Assembly (NCBI GenBank): GCA_963817465.1
Contig: CAWFOP010000003.1
Span: 124,001-188,000 of the forward strand
Source of the DNA: CAMPKL01 sp963817465
GTDB lineage: Bacteria; Acidobacteriota; Terriglobia; Bryobacterales; UBA6623
DNA length: 64,000 nucleotides
Direction: 5' to 3'
Made by a program: the position numbers and the translations under genes. A model generated the notes under the pieces. That model was not told where the DNA came from, did no database searches, and saw nothing but the letters and a program-made list of their open reading frames with translations. How positions within the stretch are numbered: the first letter of the stretch is position 1; every line of letters begins with the position of its first letter. Below, piece by piece: positions 9,197-17,841 of this stretch.

Positions 9197-9218
9197 TGAC
9201 AGGCGCTCCCGCCTGTCA
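9197..9218. repeat. REP-like palindrome, family 1, copy a
   Basis: Perfect 9-bp arms TGACAGGCG / CGCCTGTCA around the tetraloop CTCC. It is one of four related hairpins in the window, all intergenic; this copy is in the opposite orientation to the others if the loop (GGAG on the other strand) defines direction. Confidence 0.8.
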
Positions 9219-9249
9219 TATCCGCCGAGGTCGTCCTGCGGACGACTGT

Positions 9250-9269
9250 TACAGGCGAGAGCGCCTGTA
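9250..9269. repeat. REP-like palindrome, family 1, copy b
   Basis: Perfect 8-bp arms TACAGGCG / CGCCTGTA around the tetraloop AGAG. With copy a, 31 bp upstream, it forms an inverted REP pair in the space between the kinase gene and the pterin dehydratase gene. Confidence 0.8.
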
Positions 9270-9322
9270 GCCACCTTTCCCTACTCTGCGGGTCGAAATC
9301 GGGCTCACGCTAGAATGCCCGT

Positions 9323-9616
9323 ATGCCTGACAAGCTCACTGACGCGCAGATCAAGGACGCTCTCGGCGGCCTTCCCGGCTGGAGCATGGTCGACGGCAAG
9401 CTGCACCGGGAATACAAGTTCCCCGACTTCACGCATGCGTTCGGATTCATGGCGGCCGCGGCGACGGCGATCGAGAAGCGCAATCACCATCCCGAGTGGT
9501 TCAACGTCTACAACACCGTCAAGATCGATCTGACGACCCACGACGCGGGCGGCGTAACCAAGTACGATACGGACTTAGCCGGCGTGCTCGAGGCGCTGGC
9601 CGACAAGCTGCTGTGA
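9323..9616 (+). CDS. phhB: pterin-4a-carbinolamine dehydratase
   Basis: Dehydrates 4a-hydroxytetrahydrobiopterin during recycling of the pterin cofactor of aromatic amino acid hydroxylases. The 97-residue protein has family length and the active-site signature EKRNHHPEWFNVYNTV, followed by LTTHDAGG. No phenylalanine hydroxylase gene is adjacent, so the partner is unknown; the family is often found alone and may serve molybdopterin or other pterins. A TAGAAT hexamer (9311-9316) ends 6 nt before the ATG, again suggesting a near-leaderless mRNA. Confidence 0.94.
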   Translation: MPDKLTDAQIKDALGGLPGWSMVDGKLHREYKFPDFTHAFGFMAAAATAIEKRNHHPEWFNVYNTVKIDLTTHDAGGVTKYDTDLAGVLEALADKLL

Positions 9617-9692
9617 CCGGGTTCCGGTCGGCGGCGCCGTGTATGCGCTAGCCCTCTCCTCGCCCGTTTGGAAAACCGATATAGAGAGCGGA

Positions 9693-11114
9693 ATGCGCAA
9701 GACGAAGATACTGTGCACCCTCGGCCCCGCGTCGAGCAGTCCCGAGGTCATCGGCGAGCTGCTCGATGCCGGCATGAACGCCGTGCGCCTCAACTTCTCG
9801 CACGGCAAGCACGAGGACCACGCCGCCAACATCGAGCGCGTCCGCGCGGCCGCCGCAGAGCGCAACCGCATGGTGCCGATCGTCGCCGACCTGCAAGGCC
9901 CCAAGGTCCGCACCGGCAAGCTGCAAGGCGGCAAACCGGTGCAGCTCGCGAGCGGCCAAGAGCTGCGGCTCACCAACGAGCCGATGGTCGGCGACTCGAC
10001 TTGCGTCTCGATCGACTATGCCTCGCTGGCGCAAGACGTCGAGGCGGGCGACAAGATCCTGCTCGCCGACGGCGCCGTGCACCTGGCCGTCCTGCGCCTG
10101 GAAAACGAAGACATCGTCTGCCGCGTGCTCAACGACGCCAAGCTCGGCGAGCGCAAGGGCGTCAACGTGCCCGGCGCGGAGATGTCGGTCCCGTCGATCA
10201 CCGAGAAGGACAAGGACGACCTGAGGTTCGCGATGTCGCACGGCGTCGAGTACATCGCGCAATCGTTCGTGCGCCGCGCCAAGGACGTGCGGCTGGCCAA
10301 GAACCTGATGGAGTGGGCCAACTGCCCGGCGAAGATCATCGCCAAGATCGAGAAGCCGCAGGCGCTCGACGCGCTCGAAGAAATTCTCGAAGTCGCCGAC
10401 GGCGTGATGGTCGCGCGCGGGGACCTGGGCGTCGAGCTCAACCCCTGGCAGGTGCCGATCGCGCAGAAACAAATCATCGAAGCGGCCGCGCGCTGGCGCA
10501 AGCCCGTCATCACGGCGACGCAGATGCTGGAATCGATGATCTCGAGCCTCACGCCGACGCGCGCCGAGGCGAGCGACGTCGCCAACGCCGTCTTCGACGG
10601 CTCGGACACGCTGATGCTGTCGGGCGAGACCGCCGCCGGCAAGTATCCGGTCGAAACCGTGCGCATGATGGCGAAGATCATCGAGACCGCGGAAGCGCAT
10701 ATCAAAGGCCCCAATCTCGATCTCGGCCCCGCCCCGCGCGCGGATGACGAGTTCTCGATCGAAGTCGCCCACACGGCGGCGCGCCTGGCGGAAAAGCTCA
10801 AGGCGAAGTACATCGTCGTCTATACCGAGACCGGCTATTCGGCGCAGCTCATCTCCAAGCACCACCCCACGTGTCCCATCGCAGCCTTCTCGCGCAACGC
10901 CGACGTCTGCCACCACCTGAAGCTGTTGTGGGGCGTGCGCTCGAAGCAAGTGGAGGACGTGCACGACGTCGATACGCTCGTCAAACGGCTCGACGATCTG
11001 ATGCTCGATCTGGGCTGGATCGAGCGCGGCGATCTCATCGTTCTCGTGGCAGGGACGCCGCTGACGGTGGGCGGCCGGACCGACCTGGTCAAGCTGCACC
11101 GCGCGGGCGAGTGA
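9693..11114 (+). CDS. pyk: pyruvate kinase
   Basis: Transfers phosphate from phosphoenolpyruvate to ADP in the last step of glycolysis. The 473-residue protein starts with the family N-terminus MRKTKILCTLGPASSS; the in-frame ATG at 9693 is chosen over the upstream one at 9639 for that reason. Visible elements include VRLNFSHG, the catalytic Lys in IIAKIEKPQAL, the Mg/PEP region VMVARGDLGVEL, the ATQMLESMI segment and the C-terminal alpha/beta domain ending GRTDLVKLH. Length and motifs are normal. Confidence 0.97.
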   Translation: MRKTKILCTLGPASSSPEVIGELLDAGMNAVRLNFSHGKHEDHAANIERVRAAAAERNRMVPIVADLQGPKVRTGKLQGGKPVQLASGQELRLTNEPMVGDSTCVSIDYASLAQDVEAGDKILLADGAVHLAVLRLENEDIVCRVLNDAKLGERKGVNVPGAEMSVPSITEKDKDDLRFAMSHGVEYIAQSFVRRAKDVRLAKNLMEWANCPAKIIAKIEKPQALDALEEILEVADGVMVARGDLGVELNPWQVPIAQKQIIEAAARWRKPVITATQMLESMISSLTPTRAEASDVANAVFDGSDTLMLSGETAAGKYPVETVRMMAKIIETAEAHIKGPNLDLGPAPRADDEFSIEVAHTAARLAEKLKAKYIVVYTETGYSAQLISKHHPTCPIAAFSRNADVCHHLKLLWGVRSKQVEDVHDVDTLVKRLDDLMLDLGWIERGDLIVLVAGTPLTVGGRTDLVKLHRAGE

Positions 11115-11181
11115 GAGCCCGATATCGCGAAACGATACTGCGCTTGACAGCGCCGGATCTCACGTGTTGAGATCAGTCGCC

Positions 11182-12360
11182 ATGGATCGCCGCAGATTTC
11201 TCACGACCGGCGCCGCAACCGCCGGCGCTGCAGCCCTCGCCGCTTGCAGCCAACCCTCTTCGTCGACCGCTTCGGCCGAGTCCGAGCCGACCGCCGACCG
11301 AAAGCCCGTCAGCATGTACGTCGGAACCCAACGCGGGCCGACGAACGAAGAAATGCTGCAGTACTTCAAGCGCCACGGAGTGAATCATATCTGCGGCCAA
11401 ATGCCTCGTCCTCCTTACCCGGAACGCGGCTATTACACCGTCGAAGAGATCTCCCAGGTCAAAGACCTGTGTGAGAAGTACGAGGTCGCGCTCGACATGA
11501 TCGCCGCGCCGTTTCTGCCGTCGAGTCACATCGACAGAGAAAAGCGGCCCGCCGTCATGCTCGGCAAGGAGCCCGAGCGGCAGCGCGACATCGACGACAT
11601 CAACAAGACGATCGAGAGCTGCGCGAAGGTCGGCGTCCCGGCCATCAAGTACAACATGTCGATTCTCGGCGTCGTGCGCACCGCCCGCACGCCCGGCCGC
11701 GGCGGCACGACGTACTCCACCTGGAAGCTGAGCGAGGCCAAAGCCGAGCCGCCGCTCACCAAAGCCGGCAAGGTCGACGCCGACACGGCCTGGGAGCGCA
11801 TCGATCACTTTGTGCAAGCCGTGATGCCGGTCGCCACCGAGAACAAGGTGCGGATGGCGTGCCACCCGCACGACCCCGGCATGCCTCAACCCGAAGGCTG
11901 GCAAGGCGTCGACCGCGTCCTCGGCACGCCTGAAGGCCTCTACAAGATGGCCGGCCTCTACGACAGCCCCTACCACGGCTTCAACCTGTGCCTGGGTACG
12001 ACGGCCGAAATGCTGCAGGACCCGAAGACGCAGATTCACGACGTGATCCGCAAGCTCGGCGGGATGCAGAAGATCTTCAACATCCACTTCCGCAATATCC
12101 GCGGCCATCGTGACGACTTCGTCGAGGTTTTCCCCGACGAAGGCGATATGGAGATGCCGGAGGTGGCGCACACGCTCTACGAAGTGGGCTACCCGTTCAT
12201 GCTCATGCCCGACCACATGCCGCAGCACGCGGACGACCCGAACGGCCGGCAAGCGTTCACCTACGGATACGGCTATATCAAGGGCCTGTTGCAGTCGCTC
12301 AAGTATCAAATCGGCCAACCGGTTCAGGACGTGGGACCGAATACCTGGTTCCCGGCCTAG
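11182..12360 (+). CDS. Tat-exported mannonate dehydratase-like (UxuA) protein
   Basis: TIM-barrel enzyme related to mannonate dehydratase/sugar-phosphate isomerases. The ATG at 11182 gives MDRRRFLTTGAATAG followed by LAAC, a twin-arginine signal with a lipobox-like cysteine, so the product is probably an exported lipoprotein. UxuA-like metal-site segments are seen: MACHPHDPGMP, NLCLGTTAEM and NIHFRNIRGHRDDFVEV. Cytosolic UxuA converts mannonate to 2-keto-3-deoxygluconate; the exported form may act on a related acid and is not characterised. A TTGACA at 11144-11149 may be a -35, but the matching -10 is weak. Confidence 0.8.
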   Translation: MDRRRFLTTGAATAGAAALAACSQPSSSTASAESEPTADRKPVSMYVGTQRGPTNEEMLQYFKRHGVNHICGQMPRPPYPERGYYTVEEISQVKDLCEKYEVALDMIAAPFLPSSHIDREKRPAVMLGKEPERQRDIDDINKTIESCAKVGVPAIKYNMSILGVVRTARTPGRGGTTYSTWKLSEAKAEPPLTKAGKVDADTAWERIDHFVQAVMPVATENKVRMACHPHDPGMPQPEGWQGVDRVLGTPEGLYKMAGLYDSPYHGFNLCLGTTAEMLQDPKTQIHDVIRKLGGMQKIFNIHFRNIRGHRDDFVEVFPDEGDMEMPEVAHTLYEVGYPFMLMPDHMPQHADDPNGRQAFTYGYGYIKGLLQSLKYQIGQPVQDVGPNTWFPA

Positions 12361-12412
12361 GAGCCGCGCGGCGTTGCGACGAGGTTGCGGACCGGGGCGC
12401 GGCGTCGCGAGT

Positions 12413-12608
12413 CTGTGTGAAAACGAGATGCTCGTCCTTGAGCCCGCAAGGGCGGAGCAACGGACAGCCCCGGATGCAGCGGAGCGGAATCCGCGGATCG
12501 ACCAGGACGGGAAGTATTGGAAGGATTATCTTGGATTGCGTTTTAGGACCCCGGGTGTCCGCTACGCTCTACCCGGGGCTATCGATTGCTTCGTCCTCCG
12601 GACGAGGT
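12413..12608 (+). mobile_element. MITE-related element, copy A (right end lost)
   Basis: About 196 bp closely similar over its length to the element at 59149-59366. It begins GAGTCTGTGTGAAAACGAG like the terminal inverted repeat of that copy, contains the internal hairpin with arms ACCCCGGGT / ACCCGGGG and ends with CCTCCGGACGAGGT. The right terminal inverted repeat is absent, so this copy is probably a dead relic. It lies just 3' of a DUF1552 gene, as copy B does. Confidence 0.75.
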
Positions 12609-12621
12609 GCGCGGCTCTGTT

Positions 12622-12685
12622 GCGCGGGGCTGAGTGGTTTCTTGCAGGGATCGCGGCGCGCGGGGCTGGGTTGTTTCTTGCAGGG
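12622..12685. repeat. two 28-bp direct repeats, 36-bp period
   Basis: GCGCGGGGCTG followed by GTTTCTTGCAGGG occurs at 12622-12649 and again at 12658-12685, with only a few mismatches. The second copy ends 2 bp before the stop codon of the DUF1552 gene. Each unit may represent one side of a hairpin; no coding potential. Confidence 0.7.
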
Positions 12686-12687
12686 CG

Positions 12688-14064
12688 TCAGGCCAGGCCT
12701 GCTAGCTTGCCTGTGCTGTCGCCGAACGAGTTTTGCTCGACGCCCATGCGCTCGAGCATCGACAAGTAGAGATTGCACAGCGGCGTCTTCTCGGCGAAGC
12801 GCACGCGCCGTCCCGGACGCAGCGCGCCCTTGCCCCGGCCGGCCAAGATCAGCGGCAGGTTCTCGGGGTCGTGGCGGTTGCCGTCCTTCAGGGTCGAGCC
12901 GAACAGGATCATCGAGTTGTCAAGCAATGTCGAGCCGCCCTCGTCGAGCGCCCTTACGCGGTCGAAGAAGTAGGCGAGCTCTTGCATGTGCCAGTTGATG
13001 ATCGCCTCGTACTGCGCGCGCTTGGCCGGCTCGTTGCGGTGGTGCGAGATGCCGTGGAAGCTGCCCGTGACCCCGTCGAGAAACGAGTAGTTCTGGCCCG
13101 ACTGCGCGTCGCCGAACATGAACGTCGCGATGCGCGTGGTGTCGGTCCAAAACGCCAAGGTCAGGATGTCGAGCATCAGCCGCACGTGTTCCTTGTGCTC
13201 CTCGGGGATGCCCGCCGCCGGCCGCTTCAGCTCGAACTTGCCTGCGTTGATCCAGCGCTTTTGAGGCTTTAACGCCGCGTCCAGCCGCCGCTCGACCGAG
13301 CGCACCGATTCGAAGTACTCGTCGAGCTTGACCTGGTCGTACTTGCTGCCGCGGCCCTTGACCGCCTGCGCGTCGGCGAGCACCAAGTCGAGCACGCTCG
13401 AGTCGTCGCGTTGCAGCGACTGCCGCACCAGCGGATGATGCGGGTCGACGCCCGACACCACCGGCGCGCTCGTCGTGCGGAACAAGCGATCGAATGCAAG
13501 CTGCGGAATGATCTCTTTCGTGACCGGCGTATGCGGATCGCGCCACGAGATGTAAGAGCCGTAGATGCGCGCGAAGCCGCCGCCGATGTTGTCGATGCCG
13601 GTGCGCGGCGCGTCAATGCCGAGCTCGAGCGTCGGAAGAGGAGTACGCGTGCCGATGTGTTGACCGGCGAGCTGGTCGACCGACGTGCCGCCGGTGTCCA
13701 TGTCGCGCCCGGTCGAGCGCTCCACGTAGCCGCCCGACAAGAACGCCGGCACCTTGGGCCAATGCCCGTTGCGCCCGACGGTCTGCTCGTTCCACAGATT
13801 CTCGAGCAGAATGAATTCGCTCTTGTGACGCTCGACGGGTTTGAGGTGCGGCGTGATCTCGTAGTCTTCGCCGTCGCCGGCAGGCGTCCAATGGTCGGGG
13901 CGCACGCCGTTGGGCATGAACATGAAGGCCATGCGCAGCGGCGGCTCAGTCAAACGCCGGGAGCCGGCCGTCGTCGCCGCCGGCGCCATGGCTTCGAGCC
14001 AAGGCAGGCCCATCGCGACGCCCGTGCCGCGAAGAAACGTCCGACGAGAGAGCGGTTTGAACAT
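12688..14064 (-). CDS. Tat-exported DUF1552 protein (solitary)
   Basis: A 458-residue protein of the DUF1552 family, found mostly in Planctomycetes and Acidobacteria and of unknown biochemistry. The signal is a clear Tat type, LSRRTFLRGTGVAMGLPWLEAM. Family-typical segments are MAFMFMPNGVRPDHWTP near the N-terminus, GTSVDQLAGQHIG, IYGSYISWRDPHTPV, the FMFGDAQSGQNYSFLDGV region and the C-terminal GGSTLLDNSMILFGSTLKDG. Homologues usually follow a DUF1592-type cytochrome gene; here neither flank has one (upstream is divergent sequence, downstream repeats). The second DUF1552 gene at 57748 does have that partner. Confidence 0.9.
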   Translation of the reverse strand: MFKPLSRRTFLRGTGVAMGLPWLEAMAPAATTAGSRRLTEPPLRMAFMFMPNGVRPDHWTPAGDGEDYEITPHLKPVERHKSEFILLENLWNEQTVGRNGHWPKVPAFLSGGYVERSTGRDMDTGGTSVDQLAGQHIGTRTPLPTLELGIDAPRTGIDNIGGGFARIYGSYISWRDPHTPVTKEIIPQLAFDRLFRTTSAPVVSGVDPHHPLVRQSLQRDDSSVLDLVLADAQAVKGRGSKYDQVKLDEYFESVRSVERRLDAALKPQKRWINAGKFELKRPAAGIPEEHKEHVRLMLDILTLAFWTDTTRIATFMFGDAQSGQNYSFLDGVTGSFHGISHHRNEPAKRAQYEAIINWHMQELAYFFDRVRALDEGGSTLLDNSMILFGSTLKDGNRHDPENLPLILAGRGKGALRPGRRVRFAEKTPLCNLYLSMLERMGVEQNSFGDSTGKLAGLA

Positions 14065-14143
14065 TGTTTGAGGCGTGAACGGCGAAGCCGTGAATAGAGT
14101 AACACCGCCGCGGAGGTTGGGCGAGTCTGAAAAGCGCGCGCTT

Positions 14144-15088
14144 TCAGCTCCTGTTCGACGCCATCACGGCCGCCAGCCGCATCGCCGCTTTCATGTTGGT
14201 GGCGTCGGCCAATCCCTTGCCGGCGATGTCGAATGCGGTCCCGTGATCGACCGACGTGCGAATGATCGGCAGGCCCAGCGACACGTTCACCGTATGCTCG
14301 AAATCGATCAGCTTGATCGGAATGTGGCCCTGGTCGTGATACATCGCGACCACCAGGTCGTACTCGCCGCGCACGGCCTTGAGAAAGACCGTATCCGCCG
14401 GGACCGGCCCTTCGCAGTCGACGCCCTGCCGCCGCATGCGCTCAACCGCCGGCGCGATCGAGGCTTCGTCCTCGGGGCCGAAAAGGCCGTGTTCGCCGGC
14501 GTGCGGATTGAGTCCGCACACGACGATGCGGCGGCGTGCGAGGCCGAGCCACTCGAGCGCCTGCGCGCCGAGCTCGATCGTGCGCGCGATGCGCTCGGGC
14601 GTTGCGTCGCACGCCCGCCGCAGCGAGACATGCGTCGTCACGTGGATCACGCGGAGACGGTCGTTGATCAGCAGCATGCGCGAGTCCTTCGCGCCGGTCA
14701 CTTCGGCGATGAACTCGGTGTGGCCGGAGAACTTCATGCCGCTCTTGGTGACGGCCTCCTTGTTCACCGGCGCGGTCACCATCGCGCCCGCCTCGCCCGC
14801 CAAGCAGAGCTCGGCGGCGCGGCGCACGTACTCGACCGCAGCGCGGCCGTAGAGCGGATCGATCGCGCCATGACGCACTTCCGCGCCGTCGAGCATTCCC
14901 AAATCGACGACCTCGGCCTCCGGCGCGGGCAGGTCGAGACGCTTGGCGATCTGGTCGAGCGCCGACTTGTCGCCGACGATCTTCCACTGGGCCAGCGCCG
15001 CCGTCTCGGGATCGGCCAAAGCCTTGAGCAGAACTTCGGGGCCGACGCCGGCCGGATCGCCGATGGTCGCCGCAATGGTTGGCTTCAT
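14144..15088 (-). CDS. pdxA2: PdxA-family 4-phosphate dehydrogenase, probably PdxA2
   Basis: A 314-residue PdxA-family metal-dependent dehydrogenase. The N-terminus MKPTIAATIGDPAGVGPEV and segments APVNKEAV, FSGHTEFIAEV and GLNPHAGEHGLFG are diagnostic; the metal ligands His in GHTEF and the AMYHDQGHIP loop are present. Canonical PdxA makes pyridoxal phosphate from 4-phosphohydroxythreonine. The coupled DUF1537 kinase upstream (ATGA overlap at 15085-15088) points instead to PdxA2, which oxidises and decarboxylates D-threonate/D-erythronate 4-phosphate to dihydroxyacetone phosphate. The frame is open further upstream to 15925, but that is shadow sequence of the kinase. Family certain; role inferred from context. 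Confidence 0.9.
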   Translation of the reverse strand: MKPTIAATIGDPAGVGPEVLLKALADPETAALAQWKIVGDKSALDQIAKRLDLPAPEAEVVDLGMLDGAEVRHGAIDPLYGRAAVEYVRRAAELCLAGEAGAMVTAPVNKEAVTKSGMKFSGHTEFIAEVTGAKDSRMLLINDRLRVIHVTTHVSLRRACDATPERIARTIELGAQALEWLGLARRRIVVCGLNPHAGEHGLFGPEDEASIAPAVERMRRQGVDCEGPVPADTVFLKAVRGEYDLVVAMYHDQGHIPIKLIDFEHTVNVSLGLPIIRTSVDHGTAFDIAGKGLADATNMKAAMRLAAVMASNRS

Positions 15089-16194
15089 CTGTTCGATTGT
15101 CTCCCGTGCAGGAAATCGGCGATGCGGATCAGCCCGTCGGCCTGCCCGAACGCGCCCGACTTGGTGACCACGACCGCGCCGTCGGCCGCGCCGCCGCGAA
15201 GCTTGCCCCAGGGGCAGCCGGAGATCGCTTCGCCGCGGATCTCGATGGCGCGCGCTTCGAGCTTGGCCAACGCCCACTCCGCCGTCGCGCCGCCGCTGAG
15301 CAGCAGCCCGCCGCATGCGCCCGCGGCAAGCCGGCCGGCGAGCGGCGCCAGTAACGCCGGATCGGCGTTCGACGGCGGGACCCGGATCACCAGATCGCGC
15401 TTGTCCCACACATGCGCCGGCAGGTTCTCCAGCGGCGTCAGCGCGACGTCGCGCAGCCCGCGCAGGCGGTCGAGCTGCCGAATCGTGCGGTCGTGGGTCG
15501 ACCCGATCACCAGCGCCAGAGGCAAGTCGGTGCGCGGCGCGGTTCCGCGGGCCGGCTTGCGGCCTCGCAAGGCCGCCAGCGTTTGGGCCCAGGCGAACGC
15601 CAGCCCCGCCGATCCGGCGGGCAGCGCCGGCGGAACCAGGTCGAGCAGGCGAGCGGCCAGCAGGCGGAGATCCTCGTCGGACGAGGCGTCGGGCGTCAAG
15701 AAGCGCTGGGAACGAGGCAGATGCCGTCCGCCGTCCTGATGCTGCGCCTCGGCGCGTCCGTTGACGACGAGGCGGCCTTCGCGCGGCAGGGCCGGGCACA
15801 ATACCGCCGTCGCGAAGCCGCATGCGTCCAGCGTCGCCACGGTTTCTTCGCCGACGTGCCCGCGCAGCAGCGAGTCGACCTTCTTGAAGACGATCGGGCG
15901 ATCCGCCGCGATCAGTTTGGCGCAAACCTCGTTGACCCGCCGAACGCCCTCCTTGGCGCCGCTGTCGCGGGTGTCGGTGGAAACCGCCAGCAGCTCGCCC
16001 TCCAGCGCGTCGAGCGCATGGTCGTTCAGCGCCAGCACGGTCTCGAACCCGGCGGCGGCGAAAGCGACAGCGGAATCGGCGGCGCCGGTGAGGTCATCGG
16101 CGACCAGCGACCAACGAACAGGGTCGGTTGCAAGGGATTCCCGGAAGCGTCGCAACTGAGGCGAGCGAATGGATGGCAAATGAAAGCGACTCAA
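15085..16194 (-). CDS. four-carbon acid sugar kinase (DUF1537)
   Basis: ATP-dependent kinase of the DUF1537/OtnK/DtnK family that phosphorylates C4 sugar acids such as D-threonate, D-erythronate or 3-oxo derivatives. The N-terminal substrate domain has VADDLTGAADSAVAFA and STDTRDSG plus FKKVDSLLRGHVGEE; the C-terminal nucleotide domain has GGLLLSGGATAEWAL and VTKSGAFG, all family landmarks. At 369 residues it is slightly short (usually about 400-430), with a compressed linker, but no domain is missing. Its stop overlaps the pdxA2 start by 4 bp, so translation is probably coupled. The start at 16194 is the first ATG giving the family N-terminus. Confidence 0.88.
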   Translation of the reverse strand: MSRFHLPSIRSPQLRRFRESLATDPVRWSLVADDLTGAADSAVAFAAAGFETVLALNDHALDALEGELLAVSTDTRDSGAKEGVRRVNEVCAKLIAADRPIVFKKVDSLLRGHVGEETVATLDACGFATAVLCPALPREGRLVVNGRAEAQHQDGGRHLPRSQRFLTPDASSDEDLRLLAARLLDLVPPALPAGSAGLAFAWAQTLAALRGRKPARGTAPRTDLPLALVIGSTHDRTIRQLDRLRGLRDVALTPLENLPAHVWDKRDLVIRVPPSNADPALLAPLAGRLAAGACGGLLLSGGATAEWALAKLEARAIEIRGEAISGCPWGKLRGGAADGAVVVTKSGAFGQADGLIRIADFLHGRQSNR

Positions 16195-16253
16195 TCCGAG
16201 TCTAGCAACTTTTACCCCGCTTCCGGGATCGATAACAGCGTCGATCTACGCCG

Positions 16254-16961
16254 CTACTTCCGAGGCGGCCGGCTGGGGCGCATTTCCACCCGGCTCACCA
16301 AGTTTCGGTCGGGCATCGCGATGATGTGCACGGCCGTCTCGGCGATCTCTTGCGGGTCGATTTTCCAGTCGCCTTGCGAGCCGCCCGGCTGAAAGTCGGT
16401 CTGCACGCTGCCGGGCATGATCTGCGAGACGCGAATCTTGTCGTGGCGCAAGTCCTGCATGATCGCTTCGGTGAAGCCGTTCAAGCCGAACTTCGAGGCG
16501 TTGTAGGCCGAACCGGCGGCGAAGGGATTCTTGCCCGCCAAGCTGCCGATGTTCAAGATGAAGCCCCCGCCGCGCTCGCGCATCCGCGGCACGGCCGCCT
16601 TGATGCAGTAGAACGGCCCGCTCAAGTTCGTGTCGATCACCGCCCGCCAGTCTTCGATCGAGATCTGATCGACGGGCGCGAAACGCCCCACTCCGGCGTT
16701 GTTGACGAGGATGTCGACGCCGCCGTAGGTATCTACGACGAACGCGAACAACTCCTCCACTTGCTCCCAGCGGCCGACGTCGCAGACCTTGCCGGACACC
16801 TCGCCGTCGGCCGATAAATCCCGTACGGCCTGATCGAGCGCGCCCGCATCCCGGCCGCAAATGACGGTTTTAGCGCCTTGCCGCACCAGCGCTTCGGCGA
16901 TGGATCGACCGATGCCCTTGGTCCCGCCGGTGACGACCGCGATCTTATTTTTGATTTCCAT
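16254..16961 (-). CDS. short-chain dehydrogenase/reductase
   Basis: Classical SDR oxidoreductase of 235 residues. Cofactor motif TGGTKGIGRSIAEAL near the N-terminus, NNAGVGRF in the middle, the catalytic Ser in NIGSLAGK and the YNASK tetrad element are all in order. After YNASK the protein follows the 3-ketoacyl-ACP-reductase-like pattern. It lies 59 bp upstream of the DUF1537 kinase on the same strand and could supply a sugar-acid oxidation step, though that is inference. A GGAAAGGA Shine-Dalgarno sits just before the ATG. Confidence 0.92.
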   Translation of the reverse strand: MEIKNKIAVVTGGTKGIGRSIAEALVRQGAKTVICGRDAGALDQAVRDLSADGEVSGKVCDVGRWEQVEELFAFVVDTYGGVDILVNNAGVGRFAPVDQISIEDWRAVIDTNLSGPFYCIKAAVPRMRERGGGFILNIGSLAGKNPFAAGSAYNASKFGLNGFTEAIMQDLRHDKIRVSQIMPGSVQTDFQPGGSQGDWKIDPQEIAETAVHIIAMPDRNLVSRVEMRPSRPPRK

Positions 16962-17066
16962 TCCTTTCCCTGGCTCCTGCTAAGCGCATTACCCTACCAG
17001 AGTAAGAGGACCGGCGGTTTTGCTGGGTTACAATTAGTCCCGCACTCTGGGAAGTTATAAACGGCC

Positions 17067-17781
17067 ATGGCTCCCGAACTCGAGCAGAGGATCGACCGCA
17101 TCCTCGATGAAGGATGGAGGACGAAGGTCGACGCTCTGACGACCGAGTTGGCCGATAGGCTGCGGGCGGAGCTGTCGGTCTTGCTCGAACAAAGCACCTC
17201 GACCGTGGCGGCGGCGGCTCGCGAAGAAGCCCGGCAAGAAGCCGAGATTGAGTCGCGGCAACAGCGGGCGTCGCTGTTGTCAGGACTGTCGCAAGCCGTG
17301 CGCGAGATCCGCTCCGCGGACAGCGTCACCGGGATCGCCTCGAGTCTCGTCGATGGAGCCGCGCGATTCTGCGGCCGCAGCGCGCTGCTGATCCACAAGG
17401 GCGACTCTTTGCTGGGCTTTCGCCTAGCCGGCGCGGCCGACCATGGAGCTCGAGAAGCTTTCCAGCGCCTCTCGATCAACATCAGAGAAGCCGCATCATT
17501 CGCCCACGCCATCGACACCGTCGACCAAGTGCTGTCGTCCGGCTCGGCGCACGATTTGTCCGGCCGGCTGACCGAGCTGTTCGGCCTGCGCGACGAAGAC
17601 CGCGTCCTGGTGGTTCCCGTCAAGCTGCGCGACAAGGTTCTGGCGCTGCTCTATTGCGACTCCAAGGGGCCTGAAGGCGTCGGAAAAGCCGGTCGAGACG
17701 GCCCCCATCGAGACGCTGACGTCACTGGCCGAAGCTTGGATCGAGGCGGTCAGCACCCGCCGCAAAACCAACGGGGCCTAA
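17067..17781 (+). CDS. GAF-domain-like protein with coiled-coil N-terminus (frameshifted)
   Basis: About 237 residues once corrected. Residues 1-75 are rich in Glu, Arg and Ala with heptad character (coiled coil); residues about 75-195 look like a GAF sensor domain (RSALLIHKGDSLLGFRLAG..., VPVKLRDKVLALLYCD). At the GGGG run (17666-17669) the frame is wrong by one base: removing a G gives a continuation ending ETLTSLAEAWIEAVSTRRK and a TAA at 17779. Without correction the frame runs into Arg/Pro-rich nonsense to 17834. No enzyme domain is attached, so this is a stand-alone sensor of unknown ligand. The downstream lytic transglycosylase begins 60 bp later. Confidence 0.7.
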
Positions 17782-17841
17782 GGCCTAATTCCCACCGAAA
17801 CCGCAGACCTCGTCCGCAAGCGCCCTTACAATGAAAAGGAC

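Larger units (their letters stand above)
12361..12687. other. intergenic repeat region
   Basis: The 327 bp between two convergent genes contain no credible gene. They hold MITE-related copy A (12413-12608) and two 28-bp units at 36-bp spacing (12622-12685). ORFs that span this region on either strand are chimeras of the repeats and shadow frames. Confidence 0.75.

Noticed and set aside
12417..12998. 193-codon plus-strand ORF through the MITE copy and DUF1552 3' end
   Set aside because: Chimera of repeat DNA and antisense; changes composition at the element border.
15089..15925. N-terminal extension of the PdxA reading frame
   Set aside because: Frame stays open by chance over the DUF1537 kinase; Arg/Ala-rich translation with no family match, and PdxA begins at 15088.
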